From positions 1-64,000 of the forward strand of contig NZ_JAKJSC010000007.1 of the NCBI RefSeq assembly GCF_029029525.1: a stretch of 64,000 bases of DNA, written 5' to 3'. This DNA comes from Labilibaculum sp. DW002 (GTDB lineage: Bacteria > Bacteroidota > Bacteroidia > Bacteroidales > Marinifilaceae). This document shows positions 8,878-16,143 of this stretch, piece by piece (within the stretch, counting starts at the first letter, position 1; each line of letters starts with the position of its first letter). The translations under genes and the position numbers were made by a program. The notes below the pieces were generated by a model. That model saw only the letters and a list, made by a program, of their open reading frames with translations. It had not been told where the DNA came from and searched no databases.

Positions 8878-9594
8878 ATGTTTCCTAAAAAGAACCCAAA
8901 TGCTGATTTAGAAAAACGAAAAACCCTGTTTTTTGAAATTGGTTTGGTTGTTGCTTTAGCATTAACCTTGATTTCTTTTGAATGGCCATCAAAGGTAAGA
9001 GATGTCGTAGAAATTAGAGATTTTGTAGATTTGAGCCTGGATGAAGAAATGATACCAATTACAAGACAGGAAGACCTTATTGAGAAGCCTAAATTGCCAC
9101 CAAAAATCCTCTTAACAGATGTAATTACTATTGTTGAGAACAATACCGAAATAGAGGTGGAATTAGATATTGTTGACGGAACCATAAGTGAAGAAACCGA
9201 AGTTGAAATTCAGCCTGTTGAAGTATTTGAAGAGGAGGAAGTTGATGATGAAGTGAAGGTTTTTGTAATTGTGGAAGAAATGCCAATCTTCAGACCAGAT
9301 ATTTGTAATAATAGGAAAGAAGGAGATTTAGAATTGTATAAATACATTAGTGCGAGTATCCGCTATCCGGTTATTGCTCAGGAAAATGGAATTACAGGAA
9401 GGGTATTTGTAAGCTTTGTTGTCGGACGAGATGGAGGAATTTCTAATATTAAATTGCTACGAGGAGTGGATCCTTCTTTAGATAAAGAGGCAATGCGGGT
9501 GATTGAAACATTACCGAAATTTAAGCCTGGTATGCAGAGAGGAAAGCCTGTAAAAGTTTCTTATTCGGCGGTAATTAATTTTGTACTGCAGTAA
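8878..9594 (+). CDS. TonB family energy transducer-like protein (copy 3)
   Basis: The 238-residue protein starts MFPKKNPNADLEKRK, aligning with the N-termini of copies 1 and 2; this fixes the ATG at 8878 although the frame is open from 8563 and overlaps copy 2. One transmembrane helix lies at about residues 17-35, then a long Glu/Val-rich linker (residues 45-120) and a TonB CTD (YPVIAQENGITGRVFVSFVV...TLPKFKPGMQ). It is more diverged than the first two copies. No full AACTA-N6-TAGTT site is seen upstream, only a single TAGTT half-site near 8808. Confidence 0.85.
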   Translation: MFPKKNPNADLEKRKTLFFEIGLVVALALTLISFEWPSKVRDVVEIRDFVDLSLDEEMIPITRQEDLIEKPKLPPKILLTDVITIVENNTEIEVELDIVDGTISEETEVEIQPVEVFEEEEVDDEVKVFVIVEEMPIFRPDICNNRKEGDLELYKYISASIRYPVIAQENGITGRVFVSFVVGRDGGISNIKLLRGVDPSLDKEAMRVIETLPKFKPGMQRGKPVKVSYSAVINFVLQ

Positions 9595-9611
9595 TTTGTT
9601 GAATTGAAAAA

Positions 9612-9648
9612 AATAAAGCCTAAGATTTATTCTTAGGCTTTATTTTAT
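9612..9648. terminator. Bidirectional intrinsic terminator
   Basis: AATAAAGCCTAAGA (9612-9625), a five-base loop and TCTTAGGCTTTATT (9631-9644) form a 14-bp perfect stem. T-rich flanks on both strands fit termination of tonB3 (plus) and of the convergent B3/4 gene (minus). Confidence 0.85.
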
Positions 9649-10307
9649 TAAATAATTTTAGTTTCTATTTCTTGGGCATCCGCATGATATAGAAGTAATT
9701 CACTTGCCAGATCCATAGCTTCTGTTAATCCTTTTTCTTCCTGAAAACTGATGATGATCATTAAAAAATCCTCACAATTCGTATCGATTTGTGTTCGCAG
9801 AGAATCACTGGTTGGACTCCCGAAAGCTCCTTTTTCATCTCTAAATATAGGAAGTCCTTCAATGTTTAATTTACCTCTTCCAATTCCTTCGTACGCTTCT
9901 TCATTTTTTCCAATTCCAAAGCGAATTATTCCATCTACTTTAGCTGCATTATAACCGCCAATGGAAAATGCAGTTTTGATGGAAACCAAGTTGAGCAGAT
10001 CCACAACATTGTTGATTTGATATAAACCTTTCCTATTTACAATTCGGCGTAAAAGAGAATCGGCAGATAAACGATACCTACTTGGATCTTTACCTGCAGC
10101 TTTATAGCCTTTTTTAGAACTATCAATAGCCGGAAGATCTTTGATGGCACTTATGGCCAGTTCCTCTTGCAATTTTTTAGTTGTTTCATTTATAATTCCC
10201 CAAAGTTCGGGACATTCTTCTTGCGTTTTTACTTTGCACTGAATAACTCCCAAACGTAGTTTCGGGCATGCTGATTTTAATTGTGGTTCAATTTCTATTC
10301 TGGTCAT
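9648..10307 (-). CDS. B3/B4 tRNA-binding domain protein (PheT-like B3/4)
   Basis: The 219-residue protein corresponds to the B3/4 domain of phenylalanyl-tRNA synthetase beta subunit, found alone in many bacteria. Markers include DSSKKGYKAAGKDPSRYRLSADSLLRRI and YQINNVVDLLNLVSIKTAFSIGGYN. Such stand-alone proteins are suspected of tRNA or amino-acid editing, but the function is unproven. The ATG at 10307 (MTRIEIEP) is preferred over the one at 10361, which would add a cysteine-rich tail. It ends at the shared terminator with tonB3. Confidence 0.82.
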   Translation of the reverse strand: MTRIEIEPQLKSACPKLRLGVIQCKVKTQEECPELWGIINETTKKLQEELAISAIKDLPAIDSSKKGYKAAGKDPSRYRLSADSLLRRIVNRKGLYQINNVVDLLNLVSIKTAFSIGGYNAAKVDGIIRFGIGKNEEAYEGIGRGKLNIEGLPIFRDEKGAFGSPTSDSLRTQIDTNCEDFLMIIISFQEEKGLTEAMDLASELLLYHADAQEIETKII

Positions 10308-10488
10308 AGCTATGCAATGTTTTTTAGATTGTAAGATAGAATTAGAGGTAAAACAAAACACCTCTCAAGGTGCATTAAAACTAAATACAATCCCTAAAAT
10401 TAATGAGAATTCTGAATCAAAAAATAATTTATTATAAACTTTTAATCAGTAAAGATATTGATTAACTTTAATGTAAAACATAGCTTAC

Positions 10489-11217
10489 ATGACAAATAGA
10501 AGACAAACAGTACTTATTACTGGAGCCGCAAAGCGAATTGGAAGAATGATGTCTCTGCATTTGGCTAAAAGAGGATGCGATATTGCGATCCACTATAACA
10601 AATCAAAAAAAGCAGCTATCGATCTGCAGAAAAGTTTACAAGAGCAGTTTGTTAGTCAGAATTTTAAAATATTTCAAGCAGATTTGAGCAATGCACAAGA
10701 TTGTGATGAATTAATTGATAAGGTTTTGAAGCAATTCGAAAATCTGGATATTTTAATTAATAATGCTTCTGTTTTTGAACCAAGTGTTATTCGAGAGACT
10801 TCAATTAAATTGTTTCAAAATCAGATCAATGTAAATCTATTAGCTCCGTTTATTCTGTCAAGGAATTATGCAATGAACAGTCACCAAGGGGTAATAGTGA
10901 ATTTTTTGGATACACGAATAACAACAAATTCGAATTCACATGCAGCCTACAGTATTTCAAAGGTAGCTTTTGCACACTTAACAAAAATGGCGGCCTTGGA
11001 ATTTGCACCACAAATTAGAGTTAATGGAATTGCTCCAGGAGCAACTCTTCCACCTGAAAATCAAGGAGAAGAATATTTAGTAAACCTAGCTAGAAATACA
11101 CCGATGAAAGAGCCGGGAGGCATTGTTCCTGTTTTGCAATCATTGGATTATATTATAGATAATAAGAATTTAACGGGGCAGATTTTGTACTGTGACGGAG
11201 GCGAACAACTTTTATAA
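10489..11217 (+). CDS. Pteridine reductase-like SDR (FolM/PTR1 type)
   Basis: The 242-residue SDR has TGAAKRIG at residues 10-17, the arginine-containing variant typical of pteridine reductases and FolM. NNAS near residue 91 and Y154-x3-K158 (YSISK) are present. Immediately downstream are folB (10 bases) and folK (8 bases), which supports reduction of dihydropterin or dihydrofolate rather than a generic sugar or steroid substrate. It may supply a dihydrofolate reductase activity or make tetrahydro-monapterin-type cofactors. The assignment rests on context plus the TGAAKRIG signature. Confidence 0.75.
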   Translation: MTNRRQTVLITGAAKRIGRMMSLHLAKRGCDIAIHYNKSKKAAIDLQKSLQEQFVSQNFKIFQADLSNAQDCDELIDKVLKQFENLDILINNASVFEPSVIRETSIKLFQNQINVNLLAPFILSRNYAMNSHQGVIVNFLDTRITTNSNSHAAYSISKVAFAHLTKMAALEFAPQIRVNGIAPGATLPPENQGEEYLVNLARNTPMKEPGGIVPVLQSLDYIIDNKNLTGQILYCDGGEQLL

Positions 11218-11227
11218 AATTTAGCAT

Positions 11228-11584
11228 ATGGCAATAATTCGTGTAAAGAATTTACTCATTAGAACTTATATCGGGTTTAACCCTGAAGAATTACAAAACA
11301 AACAAGACGTTCTTATCAATATGACAATTAGAGCAAATGTGAATGAGGCGATTCGTAATGACGATGTTGAAAATTCTTATAATTATAAAACGATCACTAA
11401 AAAGGTGATAAAATTAGTTCAAGAGGGGCAATTTAAAATGTTGGAAAATCTAACCCAACAAATTTTAGATTTGATCTTATTGAATCCGCAGGTAGAATGG
11501 GCTAAAGTAGAGGTTGATAAACCACATGCATTACGCTTTGCGGAATCGGTCTCTATAGAATTAGAGGCTAATAGGGATAAATAG
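11228..11584 (+). CDS. folB: Dihydroneopterin aldolase
   Basis: The 118-residue protein matches the FolB/FolX family throughout: RVKNLLIRTYIGFNPEELQNKQDVLINM, the YNYKTITKKV segment and the C-terminal VEVDKPHALRFAESVSIEL. It converts 7,8-dihydroneopterin to 6-hydroxymethyl-dihydropterin and glycolaldehyde in folate synthesis, acting as a cytosolic octamer. An epimerase (FolX-like) role is also possible. It lies between a pteridine-reductase-like SDR and folK, with 8-10 base gaps that indicate an operon. Confidence 0.9.
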   Translation: MAIIRVKNLLIRTYIGFNPEELQNKQDVLINMTIRANVNEAIRNDDVENSYNYKTITKKVIKLVQEGQFKMLENLTQQILDLILLNPQVEWAKVEVDKPHALRFAESVSIELEANRDK

Positions 11585-11592
11585 TTTTAGGT

Positions 11593-11961
11593 ATGAATGA
11601 ATGTATTTTAAGTATAGGATCAAACATCAATCCGGAAGAAAATATCCGTAAAATGCTTTGTTTTTTGGCAAAAGATCATTGGGTTGGGAAGCATTCATCT
11701 TGGCTTAAGACAGCTCCAATTGGAATAACTGATCAAGATGATTTTGTGAATGGGGCTGTTCATGTAAAAACTCAGCATGGCATTGAAGAATTTACGAAAT
11801 ACTTAAAAAAGTTAGAAGACAAAATGGGACGAGATAGAACTTTACCAAAGTTTGGTCCTCGTGTAATCGATTTGGATATTGTTGTGTGGAATGGGGATAT
11901 TAAGGATGATGATTATTATTCGCGAGATTTTGTTCGAAATTCGGTTGATCAGTTACTTTAA
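11593..11961 (+). CDS. folK: 2-amino-4-hydroxy-6-hydroxymethyldihydropteridine diphosphokinase (HPPK), short form
   Basis: The start SIGSNINPEENI and the signature DRTLPKFGPRVIDLDIVVW (R...GPR.IDLDI, metal-binding DxD) are diagnostic of HPPK, which pyrophosphorylates hydroxymethyl-dihydropterin with ATP. At 122 residues it is shorter than the usual ~160: the loop after the N-terminal strand and the C-terminal tail are reduced, but both catalytic segments remain. Its 3' end overlaps the convergent NUDIX gene by nine bases. Confidence 0.87.
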   Translation: MNECILSIGSNINPEENIRKMLCFLAKDHWVGKHSSWLKTAPIGITDQDDFVNGAVHVKTQHGIEEFTKYLKKLEDKMGRDRTLPKFGPRVIDLDIVVWNGDIKDDDYYSRDFVRNSVDQLL

Positions 11962-12351
11962 TTTATGATGTTTTACAAGTTGATTAACCAATTCAATATC
12001 AGCGGGAGCCCAATCTAAGGTTTTTAATTCTGTAATTTTTATCCAGCGAATGTTTTGGTGGACTCTAAGTTGATATACACCTTGAATGTGTTCCACAAAA
12101 AAGGCTTTTAACAAGATGATTTTATTATCGTAATCATATTTGCTTTCTCCTAAATATCCTACAACTTTAGTTTTGATTCCAAACTCTTCTTCCAATTCGC
12201 GAACGATGCATTCTTCGGCAGATTCATTCTGCTCAATTTTCCCTCCTGGAAATTCCCACTTGTAACCAAGTTCATCATCATGACTTCTCTGGGCGGCTAA
12301 TACTTCATCCTGTTTTTGAATGATGGCAGCAGTCACTTCAATTATTTTCAT
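11953..12351 (-). CDS. (Deoxy)nucleoside triphosphate pyrophosphohydrolase, MutT-like NUDIX
   Basis: The 132-residue protein contains a full Nudix box, G-x5-E-x7-REL-x-EEFG-I (GGKIEQNESAEECIVRELEE, then EFGIK). The start IIEVTAAIIQKQDEVLAAQR is that of the MutT/8-oxo-dGTPase subgroup, so a pool-sanitising role is likely. Its ATG overlaps the stop of the C_GCAxxG_C_C gene by three bases (12348-12350), indicating translational coupling. Its 3' end overlaps folK on the other strand. Confidence 0.88.
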   Translation of the reverse strand: MKIIEVTAAIIQKQDEVLAAQRSHDDELGYKWEFPGGKIEQNESAEECIVRELEEEFGIKTKVVGYLGESKYDYDNKIILLKAFFVEHIQGVYQLRVHQNIRWIKITELKTLDWAPADIELVNQLVKHHKLK

Positions 12352-12728
12352 TTATTCTCCTGCTTTGGTGCAATCTCCTCAAGTAAATTTACTGCAAGCT
12401 TAACAAGGTTTTTACAGGACATACTGTAATTAAAACGAATATCGAAGCAGCTTAAATATTCAGATTTTTCTTGAAAGCGTTTGCTAAATTCTTCAGACAG
12501 TTCGGGTTTGTCTTTGATTAATTCCAAAGCAGCATAATAAGCACCGCAATGGCCATCTTTTGCTTTGCCATTACCGTACTTGGAAAATTCAGTAATATCA
12601 TCATTTGTGATTTGATATTCCTCTTGGAATGCTTTTAAAACTGCCTGCGCACAATTATAGTACCCAGGTGGTTTATGGAAATATTTTAAGGCAATATCAG
12701 CCTTTGTCTTTTTGAATATAAAGCTCAT
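12348..12728 (-). CDS. C_GCAxxG_C_C family putative redox protein
   Basis: The 126-residue protein carries the family's cysteine pattern: NCAQAVLKAF, then GHCGAYYAALEL (CGAxxAA), then YLSCFDIRF and MSCKNLVKLA. Proteins of this family are thought to be redox-active or Fe-S binding, with no defined substrate. It is the upstream partner of the NUDIX gene, with overlapping stop and start. Confidence 0.82.
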   Translation of the reverse strand: MSFIFKKTKADIALKYFHKPPGYYNCAQAVLKAFQEEYQITNDDITEFSKYGNGKAKDGHCGAYYAALELIKDKPELSEEFSKRFQEKSEYLSCFDIRFNYSMSCKNLVKLAVNLLEEIAPKQENK

Positions 12729-12885
12729 TTTAAAAATATTGCTTTGGTATCAAACAAATTTAAGTTATTCTCAAGATTTAGCATCAAAACAAATATGCTG
12801 TTGAACATGCTTGATGTTTATATCGTAAATCATGTCCTTAATTTAATCCTTTCCTATTGGGTGCAATTTTAGATATTAGAAGAAC

Positions 12886-13065
12886 TTAAATTTCCCTACT
12901 CTTAATTTCAACCTTAATTACGATAGCCTTTTTAGAAAATAAATAAAGAATAGGAGATAAGATGAATGGAGCAATACTTAAGGAAAGCAATTCTGAATTG
13001 TTTATAATTAGGTAAATTCCTATGCAAACGAGCACCATCAATAATAGGCCAAATGATATGGACAT
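12886..13065 (-). CDS. Small membrane protein, possibly N-terminally truncated
   Basis: This 59-codon frame encodes MSISFGLLLMVLVCIGIYLI at the start, a second hydrophobic stretch (SLSIAPFILSPILYLF) and a charged tail SKKAIVIKVEIKSREI. The frame stays open ~21 codons upstream of this ATG (QILQEVKTIKEM, coding-like and helical) without any ATG, GTG or TTG before a stop at about 13131. The true start may be non-standard, or the 5' end was lost. It follows the DUF6483-like gene on the same strand. Confidence 0.5.
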   Translation of the reverse strand: MSISFGLLLMVLVCIGIYLIINNSELLSLSIAPFILSPILYLFSKKAIVIKVEIKSREI

Positions 13066-13147
13066 TTCTTTAATCGTTTTTACCTCTTGTAGAATTTGCT
13101 CAGTACTTATTCCTTTTAGATCTTGATTTTAATGTTAAATCTCAGGT

Positions 13148-13567
13148 TTATTGTATTGATATTCTGATTTTCTCTTTTAATAAACTAATTTTTGATTGGT
13201 TGCTTAAAGAAAAGGAATTAGAATTTTGTTCTGTAAATTCTAATAGTATTAAAGACTTTTCGTAATAACTTAAACCATTCTCTTTATCGCCTTTTACAAT
13301 GTTTAATTCACCTTCGGCAAAGAAAAGTTCCGATAATATTTTTAAATGATCATTCGTGTAGTTGTGTTCGGTCAGTAATTCTTTAGTTAATTTATCCTTG
13401 GATAGGCTTCTGAAAAAAGAAGCATCCTTTTTTAGAAATTCACGATAGGCATTGTCCAAAAGTTTAGTTGCTTGTGGTAAATTACCTTTTTTAATCAATC
13501 CTAAAATGAGAGCAATTAAATCAGCTATCATTTCGATCATTCGCATTATAAAATCTTTTTGGTACAT
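13148..13567 (-). CDS. DUF6483-like helical protein
   Basis: The 139-residue protein starts MYQKDFIMRMIEMIADLIALILGL, the form seen in DUF6483-type proteins. It continues as amphipathic helices with a TPR-like pattern (LLDNAYREFLKK; LSELFFAEGELNIVKGDKENGLSYYEKSL). No catalytic motif is visible. The first ATG is preferred because the family typically begins with this hydrophilic prefix. Function is unknown. Confidence 0.65.
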   Translation of the reverse strand: MYQKDFIMRMIEMIADLIALILGLIKKGNLPQATKLLDNAYREFLKKDASFFRSLSKDKLTKELLTEHNYTNDHLKILSELFFAEGELNIVKGDKENGLSYYEKSLILLEFTEQNSNSFSLSNQSKISLLKEKIRISIQ

Positions 13568-13743
13568 AAAATTAAATTAGCGTGATTGGCTTACAATTGC
13601 AAAAATAATCATAAAAAAATGAGAAGTATATATGATTTTGTTTTTTTGTTAATTAGTAGTGTTTTTGTAAATTCGAATTTTGTAAGTTAAATCAAATGGA
13701 TTAGGTTCAGTAGTCAAGAATAAGATCATTAAATTTTATTATT

Positions 13744-14961
13744 ATGTCATATATAGATCGTTGTCAGAATTTGAAATTGGCTTTCGATAGTGGAGCTTCA
13801 GATATTGATAATATGGAATTTTTGGAGTATCAATTTCATTCTTTAGCTCATGATATTTTACCTGGTAAAACCAATTATTATTGTGAAAGTCATAAATTGG
13901 ATCTTATTGAGAACATGCTATCGGATAATGAAATAGGTGAAATACAAAATGATGTTCATATTGAGGATGTTATTGTTGAAGAAAACCAGAATTTCACCTA
14001 TAAGATACTAAAGCCGAAGGGGAATGATAGTGTGAAAAAAGTTACGTTTATACTTCATGGCTTTAATGAAAAGACATGGGATAAATATTTGCCTTGGGGA
14101 CAAGCCATTTGTGAGAAAACACAATGTGCAGTTGTCTTTTTTCCCATTGCATTTCATATGCAACGTGCACCAAAGCATTGGAGTGATAAAAAGGCAATGT
14201 TTGAATTAAGTAAAAAGCGCAAAGATCAATTTCCAAATATCATAGGTTCATCCTTATCGAACGTAGCTATTAGCATGCGTCTCCATTCTAAGCCACAAAG
14301 ATTTATTTGGTCGGGTTTGCAATCCTATTACGATATTATTCAATTTATTGAGGAGTGTAAAAGTGGTAAGCATGAGTTAATTGATAAGGATTTTAGCTTT
14401 GATATTTTTGCTTATTCTATTGGCGGTTTTTTAGCTGAAATTTTAAAGTTAACGAACTACAGAAATTATTTTAATGAAACCAAATTGTGTTTGTTTTGCA
14501 GTGGTGCAGTTTTTAATCGTTTATCTCCTGTTTCTAAATTTATTTTAGATAGTGAGGTTAACGTTGCTTTGTACTCTTATTTGGTTGAACATTTTAATAG
14601 CTTTTTAAAGAAAGATAATCTTTTGCATCATTACATTGAAGAGGATCATTTGGAAGGAAAAGTATTGCATACCATGTTAGAGTACAAAAATAGGAGGCAT
14701 TTTAGAGAGGCTTTATTTAAAAAAGTAGAAAATCAGATTTACGCCATTGCATTAAAAGGAGATTCTGTTTTTCCGACTTATGAAATTGAAAATACCTTAA
14801 AAGGAGCTTCCAGAGATATTAATATTAAGGTTGAAGAGCTTGACTTTCCCTATTCGTATTCACATGAAAATCCATTCCCAATGAATAAGCAGGAGTCGCA
14901 AAATGTTGAGGAAAGCTTAAATATTGTTTTTAATAAAGTTTGTGATTTTTTTAAGCAATAG
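13744..14961 (+). CDS. DUF6051 family alpha/beta-hydrolase-like protein
   Basis: The 405-residue protein has an alpha/beta-hydrolase look: an HGFNEKTWDKYLPWG oxyanion-type strand-turn near residues 107-120, AYSIGGFLAE as the nucleophile-elbow equivalent (G/A-Y-S-I-G-G, serine near residue 226), and a C-terminal KGDSVFPTYE segment where the catalytic Asp is expected. The RAPKHWSD and GSSLSNVAISMRL segments match my recollection of DUF6051 proteins of Bacteroidota. The substrate is unknown. No signal peptide. Confidence 0.78.
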   Translation: MSYIDRCQNLKLAFDSGASDIDNMEFLEYQFHSLAHDILPGKTNYYCESHKLDLIENMLSDNEIGEIQNDVHIEDVIVEENQNFTYKILKPKGNDSVKKVTFILHGFNEKTWDKYLPWGQAICEKTQCAVVFFPIAFHMQRAPKHWSDKKAMFELSKKRKDQFPNIIGSSLSNVAISMRLHSKPQRFIWSGLQSYYDIIQFIEECKSGKHELIDKDFSFDIFAYSIGGFLAEILKLTNYRNYFNETKLCLFCSGAVFNRLSPVSKFILDSEVNVALYSYLVEHFNSFLKKDNLLHHYIEEDHLEGKVLHTMLEYKNRRHFREALFKKVENQIYAIALKGDSVFPTYEIENTLKGASRDINIKVEELDFPYSYSHENPFPMNKQESQNVEESLNIVFNKVCDFFKQ

Positions 14962-15169
14962 TTATTTCAACTATTTGCATTATGAAGTCTTTTTAATGTG
15001 TAATTAAATTTTCTTGTAAAACAGGTGTAGATAGCTGAAGTATATGTCATAATAGCTGATAAAACGATGAATCATCTAAAGGGCTTTCTTTTTAATAAGC
15101 GGATTGTTTTTTGATTAATAGAATAACAATTCTTAGCTTTATTATAAAATCTTAAATAAACTTTAACTC

Positions 15170-15508
15170 ATGAGAATATTTTTAAGTCTATTCGTTTTTG
15201 TACTAATTTCAGTTAGTGTATTTGGACAAGAAAAATGTGACGATAATTATTTAAAGGAGTGGGAGGTTTTTAAAAAAGAAAATGCACCATTTAATTTTGT
15301 AAAACGAGAGAATTTTAATTTGTCGGCATCAAATGAAAGTACTGAACCAAGCTTAGGTGATTTGAGCTATAAAAGAGAGAGGTATACGACAGGTCAAGAG
15401 TTGATTGGAGTTGTTTTGCATGTGTCAGCAGCAATTAAGGATCATTTAGATGATAAGAATGAAATTTGGAAAGATCCGGCTAAATATTTTATTGAAGGAT
15501 ATTATTAG
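15170..15508 (+). CDS. Small secreted protein, function unknown
   Basis: The 112-residue protein has a clear signal peptide (MRIFLSLFVFVLISVSVFG, cleavage near GQ/E20). The mature part is hydrophilic with one hydrophobic patch (TGQELIGVVLHVSAAI). One cysteine remains after cleavage (KCDDNY). No family is recognised. It stands alone, 53 bases before the isochorismatase-like gene. Confidence 0.6.
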   Translation: MRIFLSLFVFVLISVSVFGQEKCDDNYLKEWEVFKKENAPFNFVKRENFNLSASNESTEPSLGDLSYKRERYTTGQELIGVVLHVSAAIKDHLDDKNEIWKDPAKYFIEGYY

Positions 15509-15561
15509 GTGAGGGGTCAAGAGTTGGTTAGATGATTTTTAATAGGTTAATTATTGAAGCT

Positions 15562-16128
15562 ATGGATATTAAACAGAATTGTGCGTTGTTGTTAATTGAT
15601 CTTCAAAAGGGATTCGAAGATATTAAATATTGGGGTGGTGGCAGAAACAATCTAAAGGCAGAAGAGTATGCTGCAAAGATTTTACATGTATGGCGTGAGA
15701 ATAATTTGCCATTGTTTCATATTAAGCATTGTTCTACAAATTCAAAATCACCTTTGGCTGAGGGAAATACCGGAAATGATTTTCTCAAACTTGTAACGCC
15801 TCTAAAAGGAGAAGTTGTAATTAAAAAGTACGTAAATTCGGCTTTTATAGGCACCACTTTAAAAGAGCAATTAGCTGCAAAAGGAATAAGCAAGTTGGTG
15901 ATTGTTGGCTTAACTACAGATCATTGTATTTCTACAACAACTCGAATGGCTGGTAATTATGGCTATGAAACATACTTAATTGAAGATGCTACGGCCACAT
16001 TCGATAAAATTGGTGTCAAAGGTGAAAAATATAAAGCGCAAATAATTCATGATACTGCCTTGGCCAGTTTGCATGAAGAATTTGCGACAGTTATTAATAC
16101 AGCCGATCTCTTAAAACTAGTTAGGTAA
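15562..16128 (+). CDS. Isochorismatase-like cysteine hydrolase
   Basis: The 188-residue protein has the complete catalytic set of the family: Asp in LLLIDLQKGFED, Lys in EVVIKKYVNSAF and Cys in GLTTDHCISTT preceded by the usual cis-peptide region. The substrate is unclear; relatives include nicotinamidases, N-carbamoyl hydrolases and maleamate amidases. The ATG at 15562 (MDIKQNCALLLID) is chosen over 15532 because the conserved strand begins there. The stop is only 16 bases from that of the convergent lactate dehydrogenase-like gene. Confidence 0.85.
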   Translation: MDIKQNCALLLIDLQKGFEDIKYWGGGRNNLKAEEYAAKILHVWRENNLPLFHIKHCSTNSKSPLAEGNTGNDFLKLVTPLKGEVVIKKYVNSAFIGTTLKEQLAAKGISKLVIVGLTTDHCISTTTRMAGNYGYETYLIEDATATFDKIGVKGEKYKAQIIHDTALASLHEEFATVINTADLLKLVR

Positions 16129-16143
16129 GAATAGTTCTTTATC

